From Siderastrea radians (taxonomy: Eukaryota; Cnidaria; Anthozoa; Scleractinia; Rhizangiidae), in the NCBI GenBank assembly GCA_964017195.1, contig OZ024890.1, forward strand, positions 17,565,701-17,629,700: 64,000 bases of DNA, given 5' to 3'. The translations under genes were made by a program, and so were the position numbers. The notes beneath the pieces are model-generated. The model did not search any database. It saw nothing but the letters and a program-made list of their open reading frames with translations, and was not told the DNA's origin. Positions 43,384-54,200 of this stretch are shown here, piece after piece (positions within the stretch are counted from its first letter, which is position 1; the number at the start of each line of letters is the position of its first letter).

Positions 43384-45318
43384 CATGTTCCGGGGATCCC
43401 CTGAAAGCGCTAGATTGCAAGCCGGGTGCATTTGAAAGACATCTTTAACGTTTACATGATGTTAATTTGCAAAATATTCCTTTGCGAAAACAAATTGTCT
43501 ATAGATTGAAAAAAAATTTACTCTGATCACGTGGCCAGCCGCAAGAGATTATCCTTATTTCCCAAGCACTGAAAGTTTTCAAAATCACATAAACATGACC
43601 CTCTAATTATTTTCAGATTCAAAATCAGTGTGGAAAACGTGTAAAATAAACTCTTCTCTCTACCACCAGCCAGGCCAAACGTAGTTTCTTTTGCCAGGAC
43701 TCAGTCTCCTCACCCCACTGTTCCTAAAGGGCTAAACCCTGCATGGGGTTCAGTAAGTCCTAAATTTTCGCCTTTTGCATGCGTAACTCTTTCTCTCCAA
43801 TTTGGAGGAAACCAAATTAGGTAATAGTTTCCAAATTTGGATCTATCATTGTTTTCCGCTAACAAATGGCGGGCGCTTTAAATTTATTTGCGTGTGATGA
43901 GAAGTTTTTAGAAGCGATTAACGTCACAGTCAGGTTGTCAAGTGTACTCCTCAAGTTTCGCCTTTAAAGAGAAACACGCCTCGAAGCTAGTTACAGGAAG
44001 CGATTACAAGTTTTACTAAACATACGCTGTCGATGAGAACAGTCGATTTCCGGTTTTGATTACATAATAATCTTGTACGGTGCAATGTTTGATTTTGCTG
44101 ACTTGACTGAAAATGGAATTCTGTGTTGGAAAATTCAATTCACCTTTTGAGTCTTGCTCAAGCAAGTTAAGGCATGGGTCACTTGCTTATATTATTTGGC
44201 TTAGTGGCGTTTAAAACGGATTAGTTTAATCAATGTTTATGAAAATTGGCAATTAAGTAACTTTTTCTTGGAGGCCTTAACAGTATGTGACATAATTGAC
44301 GTTCAGATTTCAGTCACGTGACCTGCAAATGGTTATTAACGATCAAAATATTCAGTTTAAAACGGGACAAAGAAAATGAAAGAGCAGCGCATATTCTTGG
44401 GTACAATTCTTTTATTCTTAAGGTGGATATTATGAATTAGCCCTGCATGTGTGTCTGTGTGGAATAGGGATTAGGTAATTTAGGGTAACAGGTCACGTGA
44501 CCTATAAACAGCTTAAGACGATTTCCGCTCAACGTTCTAGCAGTAAGTGCAAAACTTAAGTTACCAAAAAAATACTTGCAGCACTGTCACATTTTGAGAA
44601 CAGATAAGAGGAACTTAACGTTACTTTTGCTCCCAAGCTGACCCCGCGAGAGAAAATTGGATTTGAAGTTATCAATATTTCAATTAAAAAGACGCTTCAT
44701 GTCAGTTCAAAACAAAATGGCGCCCGTTTTTAGCATACTTTTACGAGATTTGAAATTAATTTTCTTGAGAATGCTTGAGAATTTCATCGCGGGGTCACTT
44801 GGGCAAGTGAACTAGAGTGAGATGTTTCAAATAGCATTTAAAATGTTACGGTGCTATGAGTAGTTTTTTGGTAAATATTTTTTGCACTTATTGCTCGAAC
44901 GTTGAGCTGAATCCGTCTTAACAACTTTTGATATAAATAGCTTTGTCCACATCACAAGGCAAAGTGACAATCCAGACAATTTGGCTGACAACGTGACGAC
45001 GAATATTTCTAAGGTAATGCTTAGCCAACTTGCTCCATTTAAGAAAACACGTTTCATGACGTCAGCGACAAAGGATTGTCACGTGATACTAATGATCACT
45101 TTTACAAAAACCGTCTAGTCAGATACAACTGATGATAGCTCTATGGAACCTTAAATTTGGATCCTTTTGCGTCTTTAAAAGGATATAAATATTCTCTGCG
45201 GGGGGTATTTCAACGCCTCCAAACCATGCCCTAAATTGCCGGAGTGTGTCCATGGGCGATAGTTATTAAGTAGATACTAAGAAAGGATTGTTAAAAAAGG
45301 AAACACGAATGGAATAAG
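43384..45318. other. Intergenic sequence with an inverted pair
   Basis: A segment at about 44512-44572 (AAGACGATTTCCGCTCAACG, TTCTAGCAGTAAGTGCAAAA) is repeated in reverse complement at about 44868-44935. Copies of GGGTCACTTG / GTCACGTGACCT lie near 44176, 44316, 44492 and 44793. No gene supported. Confidence 0.45.
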
Positions 45319-45625
45319 GGCCCTTTTTATACTAGGACGCATTATCCGTCTGGGACGAACTTAAACAAACAACGTCTAGTTATGCGTCTCGTAGTTCAGT
45401 CGTCTCGTATAAAGACGGGCACAAGACGGATTATCCTTTGAGACGAACTATCTGTTTTTGTTCGTATTGGAAGACGAACTTAACGCTGATGGACGGATAA
45501 TCTGGCCGTCTTGCGTCCGTCTTTGAACGAGACAAACAACGAGACGCATAACCCGACGAACTAAACATTGTTTGCCCAAGTTTGTCCCAGACGGGTAACA
45601 ATGTGTATCTAGTATAGAAACGGCC
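45319..45625. mobile_element. MITE with ATCCGTCTGGGACGAACTT ends, copy 1
   Basis: Left GGCCCTTTTTATACTAGGAC followed by ATCCGTCTGGGACGAACTT is mirrored at the right by AAGTTTGTCCCAGACGGGTA and CTAGTATAGAAACGGCC. The inside is full of GACGAAC/GTTCGTC and CGTCT motifs. A related copy lies at about 52860-53238. Confidence 0.8.
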
Positions 45626-45920
45626 AATTTTGATGTTCTATTTTGATGCAATACGAAGACGCTTGCTGAGTGTGTTAATCAACTGTTAACGGTTTCGGAA
45701 ACCTAAAAACTGGATGAAATGTTGTTGAAAGGTTTTCAGACAGTCAAGAAACAACACAAGGACAACATTTAAACTGGTGTATGTAAAACGTAATTGGCTT
45801 TTATTTGCATCTTTAGTTTTTTACTAAACAAACGATCAAGTTTCATACAATTCTTTATATTTGGCCACTAAAGTGATCTGTTCGTTAGCCTGGTGCCTCG
45901 TGCAACAGCCACGGGATCCC

Positions 45921-45928
45921 TTTCTTTT

Positions 45929-46012
<84 letters not shown>

Positions 46013-46068
46013 TCCTTCTTTCTTTCATTCTTTCATTCTTTCTTTCTTTCTTTCTTTCTTTCTTTCCT

Positions 46069-46100
<32 letters not shown>

Positions 46101-46252
46101 TCCCTCTTTCCTTCTTTCTTTCATTCTTTCTTTCTTTCTTTCTTTCTTTCTTTCCTTCTTTCTTTCATTCTTTCTTTCTTTCTTTCATTCTTTCATTCTT
46201 TCTTTCTTTCTTTCTTTCCTTCTTTCTTTCTTTCTTTCTTTCTTTCTTTCCT

Positions 46253-46288
<36 letters not shown>

Positions 46289-46368
46289 TCCTTCTTTCTT
46301 TCATTCTTTCTTTCTTTCTTTCTCTCTTTCCTTCTTTCTTTCTTTCTTTCTTTCTTTCATTCTTTCAT

Positions 46369-46404
<36 letters not shown>

Positions 46405-46432
46405 TCCTTCTTTCTTTCTTTCTTTCTTTCAT

Positions 46433-46464
<32 letters not shown>

Positions 46465-46480
46465 TCCTTCTTTCTTTCAT

Positions 46481-46512
<32 letters not shown>

Positions 46513-46516
46513 TCCT

Positions 46517-46548
<32 letters not shown>

Positions 46549-46560
46549 TCCTTCTTTCCT

Positions 46561-46591
<31 letters not shown>

Positions 46592-46593
46592 CT
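45921..46593. repeat. Long (TTTC)n microsatellite, about 670 bp
   Basis: Continuous TTTC units with scattered TTCC, TTCA and CTCT variants. The variants form higher-order combinations such as TTCCTTCTTTCTTTCATTC. All three frames stay open and would give poly-(FLSF)-like proteins of about 255 residues; these are artefacts. Confidence 0.95.
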
Positions 46594-46668
46594 CTTTTTT
46601 GTGTGTGGCGGCAATTTTGTTATATTGATAGGATACTCATGGCTCTTTTGCAAATAAAAAACACAGAA

Positions 46669-47130
46669 AGGGGTGGCGAATAAAAAAACTCGAGACTTCA
46701 CGAGACGGCGAGGCGATTGTTCTCTTGTGTGAGCGCGACACCCTTTAATTTTTTTTAAATTGCAAGACCTAGCCTTTAGAGTTTTCTAAATGCGATCTCG
46801 AAACTTTTCGGGACATAAGAAGTCGAACCTGGGACTTTCAGATCCGCAGTCTCGGGCATATTTAAGATGTTATCTAAGCACATTAGAACTTCGAGATTCA
46901 TTTTACACCCTTCTTATAAAAATTCAAGACTGTAGGCGGCTTGGCAAAAAGATCGAGATTCTGAGCTGGCATGCGCAAGGGAAAAAAAAGAGACTCCGAG
47001 GCTTTTTGCCAAACATTCGAGACTCCGAGGCGCAGAAAATTGCTCAAAAAAACGAGACTGCAAGACATATAATTCAGCTGGAATTTTGTGAGACTCTGGC
47101 TGATTTTTGGCAAGACTATTCACCACCCTA
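46669..47130. mobile_element. Probable MITE with iterated CGAGAC motifs
   Basis: Left GGGGTGGCGAATA and right TATTCACCACCCT are imperfect inverted ends about 460 bp apart. Inside, (C)GAGAC(T)-like motifs recur about ten times at irregular spacing. An (AAC)n stretch follows at 47139-47167. Confidence 0.55.
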
Positions 47131-47689
47131 ACAAAGAAAAACAACAACGACAACAACAACAACAACAAGAAAAACAAAACGGACAGAAAAACTAAGCCAA
47201 ACCCGGCGCTATCTTGACCAACCAAGTTTGGCTAGGAATGCCTTTATAATGTGGCTTATTATGAAGGTTGAACAACGCTGAATATAGAAGATGAACTGGC
47301 CTGCTCTGATGGAAAATCTTACACGAAAAATTTCATGGAATTACAAAGTCTTTGCCACATACTTATTCTTGAAATACTAATTTACGGAAATTGTTTTAGC
47401 TAGAAGGGCCTTAAGGAAGAGAATTGATACACAACTACAAATTCGATGAAAATATTGCTTTCCAAATGAAAGCATTTTTGTTAAAGTTGTACAATCACAT
47501 TGTGTTCATCGAGATATTTAAAGTCACTCATTAATGTCACTCATTAATGTTGACAAATTTTCTAAAATTTTCGGGGAAAGATGGTCACAAGTAGGAAAAA
47601 AAAATTGGAGCTTCCGATCTCTTTGACTTTATGGTTTCTTTCATCCCCACCTTATTGTGCTACACATGTACGTTGACGATGCTCCGGCC

Positions 47690-47964
47690 AGGAAACAACT
47701 CGGGCGACTCTCTCTCGCTTTACTATAACTATTCAAGTCGCATTTCATCTCGTCCCACCGGAAATTCAAACTTGTTCATCGCGAAACGTAAAAACACAAG
47801 GTGACGCAGTCAGGATAGCTCTGTGTAAATTTGGTGCTGTAGCTTGTATTAAGAAGGGCGTATCCTCGTTGAGATCTTAGCCCAGCGTACTCTCCGCCTT
47901 GTGCAGCCAAAAATATAAACTGAAAATAGTATAACGCTCGCAAATTACGTACGACTAGAAACAT
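47690..47964 (-). pseudogene. Dead signal-peptide/PAN exon related to gene A
   Basis: The minus strand from the ATG at 47964 reads a signal-like FLVVRNLRALYYFQFIFLAA, then GLRSQRGYALLNTSYSTKFT and SYPDCVTLC, closely following gene A exon 1. A TGA (47776-47778) then replaces the cysteine codon of gene A's PRCMSFNF; the frame continues as TSLNFRWDEMKCDLN beyond it. No fibrinogen-like exon follows within 4 kb. This is a duplicated and inactivated first exon between genes A and B. Confidence 0.8.
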
Positions 47965-50200
47965 TTTGTTGCACCTTACACTGCTGAGAAATGTAAAATC
48001 CGGTTCAGTGCTTGAAAAATTGATACCAGAGATAAAAGCACCTGCCTCTGTCAATTGTTTAATTAGCAAAAACGTGCTTAAAAACACGCTTTGTTTGCTT
48101 TCCATGGGGTACCTAGACCGGCCATCGAACTCTCCTTTCGTGGTGCTGCATGGAGACTTAAGCACCTGCTCCAAAGAGAATGGCTTATTTTTAACCAGTT
48201 TTGGGTGGTTTTTTTTTTGCATTTTGCATTTTGTCATAAACTAGAATTCCGACGATCAGTTTTATAGTTCATTATCACAATCTATTTTTTTCAGTTCGAT
48301 TCACGAGCATGTCAATTGTGGTAATGGCAAAAATTGTCAGGTTTAACATGATCACGCTCTTAATCACAAAAAACACGCTCACGGCATGGGATAACAATAA
48401 CTACTGATAACATATTCTTATTTATTTTCGGGAACTCGAAAGAACAGTCCTCCATTTCATGAGGCTTTACTTTTGTGATTTCAAAAAGCAACAAAGGCTC
48501 AAAACCTTAAAAATTGACAAATTTATGCCCTATCTCAGTAGTTGTCTATTCTACATTTATTTACCAAATATGGGAAAATTAAGACTCGCAAAATAGTGAA
48601 TTCTTTGCAGGAAACAACGAAAACAGCCACGTCACTAAAAATGGGATTATGATCACGCATGCTTAAAGTTAGCTGTCTCCCGATTAAACTCCTACCCTCG
48701 GTAACTTGAAGCTGGCGCTAACTCGAACCAAAATTGATTTCCCCTGAATTGCTCCATACATTTATTGTAATTTTACCCTCGATAACTCGAACCCCCTCCC
48801 AACTCGAAGTAAATTTGTTTCCTTCAGGTTATTTTCTCTACAGTTTTACCTTCAATAACTCGTCAAACCTCTAATTGTCAACGTCTCATTGGCAGAAATA
48901 GATTGGCTGCAGTGCTCAAGGACTATATTTACGTAACATTTGTTTAAGTTTTTTGACTCGTAGCAGTTAATCAGATCTTCTCTAATCTCGTATCTTAAAG
49001 TTAAAAGTGTGTGTGTTTTTTAAATTTTTCGACGAAAAAATTAGCTATTAGCTAAAAAGGCAACCATGCGGATCTTTCTTTCGCAAGTGATTTAAGAACT
49101 TTACGTTGACAATGCCCCGATCGCGACGTCATGACATGCAGGTGAAAATGTTTAGCCAAAGGGGGGATGGGAAGGCAGTGAAAAGGGTTGGGTGAATTGG
49201 AAAGCTGAGTTGGGTTAAACCATGTCTTCCCGGGTCACGCGAAATTGAATCACCTGTGTTTGGTGTCACCGAAAAACTTATTGCACCTCATTTTCTACAT
49301 CCTCCACTAATATATGTTTTCAGGCCGGTTCAGTGACTCAGTAACTTGATTGGTTTAGAGAGACCTGTTTCTAAAACCTCCCGAAGTCCTTTCAGGGCCG
49401 AAAAGAGACTTGCACATCTGCATAGGTTTCGGGAACGAAACATCTTTGGAAATTTTAAGAAGTGAACAGGTCCCAGACAGAGCTCTCGAGCTTTGGGCCT
49501 CGGATCTCATGACCGACGGGTTGGCTACTTCATGGGTTTCGGCCAGTTTGGTCATTTTTGGGATAGGATTTCGCATTCTGCAATAAAAATTCGGTTTTCC
49601 ATTTTTAACATTCGGTTTCCTGATTTTTTCTGTTTTTTTTTCTGGTTTGCTTGGTGTTCGCTTCGGCTTCACGTGTTCTGCAACTTTCTGAGGTCTTATA
49701 CTTACCTGTGGTTTTGAACGTTAATATTCTCTGTGGTTTTAAAGTTTATATCGCTCTTTATTGTTTCAAGCGCCTCTAATAAGCCCTACATTGTCCCTAT
49801 GACGCTATTCCAACACCTAAATTAAAATATAGTGAATATCTTATTCATTCTCTTGGTTTGCAGTAACATATTTTTATAATTGCGTTTTAATTCTTTGCTT
49901 GAGAATCATTTCTTAAGAGAAGTTCTTGATAGAACATGTTGACAATGATATTGGCAATTGTTCCAGCGATATTTATACGAAATATGTGGCTCGCCCTACG
50001 TTTTTAAACATGCATATTGGATTGATTGATTGATAGCAACATTAAGACCTAACTTGTAGCTTAAGTTTCTTTTGCGGGAATGTGCTAAGCGTTAATTTAT
50101 CCTTAAATTTCTTATTGTAACTTCATCTGGTCGTCTAAATATGTGTCCAACTTAAATAGAATTTTTTAATTGCAAAAGCGGGCTGTGCGTGCTATCACCA
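47965..50200. other. Intergenic sequence with low-grade repeats
   Basis: Three variants of 'TACCCTCGATAACTCGAACC' lie near 48693, 48774 and 48848. The stretch 49355-49650 looks like an interspersed repeat; its frames lack a domain. No gene supported. Confidence 0.35.
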
Positions 50201-50204
50201 ATAC

Positions 50205-50720
50205 AATACAAAGCAATACAATACAATGCAATACAATGCAATACAACACAAGTTTATTCAAGATGTAGAGAAAAATAAATAATTAATTAAATAAATAAAT
50301 AAATAAAATACATCTTGAAAAGGAAACACGAGGTTAATCCTATAACGTTCCCTTAAATAAAAAGTAAAAAAAGTCAATGTATGTACACTAATTAACTATT
50401 TGCAATAGAAATAATTTAAACCACGATTCAAAAAGTTTAAAAGTAAGCGCTTTTTACGTTTTAAGAAAAGATTTCAACCTTGCTTTAAAAAGTTTAGAAG
50501 TTCCCGCCTCTACCACCTGTTGTGGTAGGTTATTCCATTCTTGAATAATTCATACAAAAAACGAGTATTTATAAGAATTACATTTCCACTTTTTACACAC
50601 AGGTTAAAAGAATGATTGACGATCAGACGATTGAGCAGATTCTGCTCCCTTATTCGCCAAATTGGGAATCTTAGATATTTTTCAAGTCAATTCATTTGAA
50701 ACAGCAAAATTTATGTTTTG
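50205..50720 (-). mobile_element. Non-LTR retrotransposon 3' fragment
   Basis: The minus strand shows a degraded end of a reverse transcriptase ORF: IQEWNNLPQQVVEAGTSKLF then KARLKSFLKT and a stop, matching the usual '-WN-LP--VV-A-----FK--LK-' end of CR1/L2-like ORF2. Upstream is a frameshifted RFPIWRIREQNLLNR-type segment. The 3' UTR ends in repeated ATTGTATTGC (plus strand about 50205-50255), a typical LINE tail repeat. It is 5'-truncated. Confidence 0.7.
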
Positions 50721-51205
50721 TTATCAGAATCAACAGTGGCCTCCAATGTTTCTCAATTTGTTTGTAACAAGTAGTCACGTGCATTAAATTACGGCATTAG
50801 GTAGAACAGCCAGGAATAACGATCGATCTCTTGTCTTGTCGTACAAATCTTAAGCAATTTACAATTCTCTCTAAAAGATGCTAGAGTTCTTACTAAAATA
50901 AACTATTTTAAATGCAAAGCTGACACTACGGCAAAAGGACACTAATCCTGAATTACCCTAGCCGCACATGCGCAGCACCCATTTGTAAATACAGTCAAAT
51001 TCGAGGTGGCCTGTCCCATAAGCCCGGTGGTTTCTTGAGGTCTCCTCGCCAAAAAGAAAACAGTGTTGTAAATTTCTTGTATATTTTTGATAAGGCAAAT
51101 AAATGATGACAATGATGATGATGACAGTTAAAATACCGTAAATTATCAATAACGCTATAAGATAAGAACGAGACCTTTGTATATTCAATACCGGTCATGT
51201 CTTTA
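50721..51205. other. 3' flank of gene B
   Basis: No frame with similarity. No AATAAA was found close to the stop of gene B. Contains short ATG/ATC repeats near 51104-51125. Confidence 0.3.
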
Positions 51206-54200
51206 TCAGGCGATACCATGGCACTTGAACTTTCCCAAAGTATGGTAGCCTTTTTCATCAGAGTGTCCTGTATCTCCAAACTTGAGCCGTTTAACTGGAA
51301 GATGTGACTTATCAGTGAGGAGGCCACTGTCTTCACGCCACACATAGTCATTCTTATCACAGTTACAGACACGACTGGTGTCTGCACATGAGTTGGTCAT
51401 CCCGCATGCGCATTTACCACTGTCAGGTGATGCTCCACCCCAGTACGTCATCTTAGTTGAAGCACGTGACAACCACCAACCGAAATGTTTGCGAGAGTCG
51501 CTGGCAAAGATAAGCGAACCATGACACTCATACTTGATTAACTGTTCACAGTGAGAGGAGACTTTAGTGAGACTTGCCAGCTGAGACAGACTCGCTGCTG
51601 TGTAGAGAATGTCACGTGAGTAACATCCTGGAGGTTCGCATCCATCTACCAGTGTTCTGCTTTCACTGTCGTGACTGATGACTGTCACGCCAACCCCATT
51701 CTTGTCATTCATGTCACAGGTAACGTTAAACGGTAACAAGCCTCCTTCACCATCAGGATCAATGACGTAATTCCCACTCTCCGCTGTAGGATCCAAATTT
51801 TTTAAATAGCTGCAAGATTTTGCTGAAGAGAGAAATTAAAAATTCAAAGACCACAAACGATAGCCTGACTGTGTTCTGGTATGGTCATACACTTACAAGA
51901 ACCATACTCTAAGAGTTCATTTTGTAGTACTCGCAAAAACACACTTATGCAACAAGAACTCTTTGGGTATTAAAATATCTGGCAGAAACTTAACGAAACT
52001 GGTATTATGTTTCCATGTCTACGTGCTAATTAAAGGGGCTACATCACCAATTTTAAATAATAAATTTTTAAAAGCCACAATATATGCTTGTATTGATGAA
52101 AACACCTTATTAACAGTCCAGTCTCGTTTAAAACTACTCTGATCCTAATTAATGGACTGAACCTGTAAATAAGTGCCTTTGCTAACGGATGGTCAGAATG
52201 GAAACGGATTGCAACTTGAAAAACATCAGGCCGCTTTATTTCAAGTTTACCGTTGTGTGTAGCAGAAACCACTATAAACTGGTTATATTTTAGTCTCCTC
52301 TCAAGAATTCACTTGATTTCTTAATGCTTTTGCAGTTCTAAGACCATTTTGTGTAAAAGAAAAATGTGTTTCGTTCTGATTTAACCAAACTTTTGACACT
52401 CAGACATCAAAATAATCTACTCATGACGTAGCCTTCGATTACAAAATGCAATTTAAAAATGCAGCGACATTTCAAGCATTAAAGAACTGATTATATGTTC
52501 GTTTGAAATGCTTTGGTGTTCCCTTATGAATTTTCGCTTATTAATAATTTCTGAACTCAGTTTTGCGACATGAGAATACCATTCGCCCCCGCCCCCCCTC
52601 CCCCGAATAGTCTATATCTTATTTCAGCTTTAGATTTTCACCTGCTCGGCAGTTTTTTCCGTGGAATCCAACAAGACAGTTGCAACGAAAGCCTGTGCTG
52701 GTGAACCCTGCTTGACATGTACCACCGTTAAGACACGGGCCACTGCTGCATGGATTCTGGAATAGTAGCCGAGAAATCTGTGAAGTGAAGAACTATAGGC
52801 AACAAAGAAACTTTGTACTAGTTACTTAAAAACCGGTGTTTTTTATTACTTAACCCGTGATATTGGTCGTGTTTAATACTGGAGATACATATTCCGTCTC
52901 AAGTCAAACTTGGAAAACAATGTTTAGTTCGTCTGGTTATGGATCATGTAGTTCTTCTCGCGTAAAGATGGGCACAAAACGGATTATCCGTCGGCCGGCT
53001 AGCCTGTGTACAGACACCCGCTCTCCTCACAGACTATCCGTCGGCTTAGTTCGTCTTCCAAGACGAACTAACTCGGCTGATAGTTCGTCTCGACGGATAA
53101 TTCGTCTTGGGCACGTCTTTATACGAGACAAACTGCATGACTAGACGAACTATATGTTGTTTATTATTACCCGTCTGGGACAAACTTGGTTATTTATGTC
53201 CCAGACGGGTAAAGCGTCTCTAGTGTAAAAAGGGTCAACTGAGTATAACCCAACAAGAAAAGTCCAACACTTTCCAGGAAAACAGCACGTTCAAATGAAT
53301 AGAGTAGTTTTAATGGCGGTGTCGAAAGTAATTCCCATTTGCTTTGGTTTTGCTTTACCAACCGCTGTGTTTCGTAAAAGAATCTCGCGCCTCTTTCTCG
53401 ACCAATCAGAAATAAGACCGCAACCAATCGTGACTTGCTTGCTTGTCGCGTTTTCCCGTTGCCAATCCGTTGTGTTGTTTGCGCGTGTTCTGATTCGCCA
53501 AATTACTTTGGTTTTGGTTTTACAACATTGAGAACCGCTCAAACTGAGGTGTCGCAACGATCAAAGGTGGGGAAAAAGGGTTTATTACCATCGTTCAAGG
53601 TAAGTGAGTGATACCTTAACCTTTGCTTGCTTTTCCTTTCCGGTCTGATTAAAATAAAATGCGGAAATTTAACAAACGTTAGGGTGAGCTTTGTTTCGAT
53701 GGGCTAAGAAATCAACCGTATATATAACACGGTTTGCTCATTTTGAGATGAATGAGAAGAATTATCTTTAGCCTGAATCTCAAAGCGAGGCTGAATACAG
53801 AGCCTTTCATTTAATTAAAGATGAGCTTTCATTCACGTGGAAATAGGGTCCTAGGGTGCCCGAGAAACCCCCCCTCCCCGCCCCTCTGGGGTAAAACAGT
53901 AATACTAATAAAGTAAATCAGCTATCTCGCAAAAAGCCCGAGTCACGTTTTTTGGGTTTGTAGCTTCAGTGCCGATTCTACAGCCACATATAACACAAGT
54001 TTAATAGTGAGTCTTCATACGGGACCCCCCCCCCCCCCTCAGCGAGAAAACCTGGCTGCGCCACTGTATCCGGAATGTTCATTCACAGGTTTCGCTACGA
54101 AAAAGAGGCTTTCTGAAACCGAAAAATGGCTTAACGCTTTACCTCAATAGCCAGATAAGTGTAATCCGCTTTATACTTCAGGGCTGATGCAAACTGATTT

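Noticed and set aside
45861..46657. Open frames of about 255 codons encoding repeated FLSFFLSF on the plus strand
   Set aside because: They are translations of the TTTC microsatellite, open in every frame.
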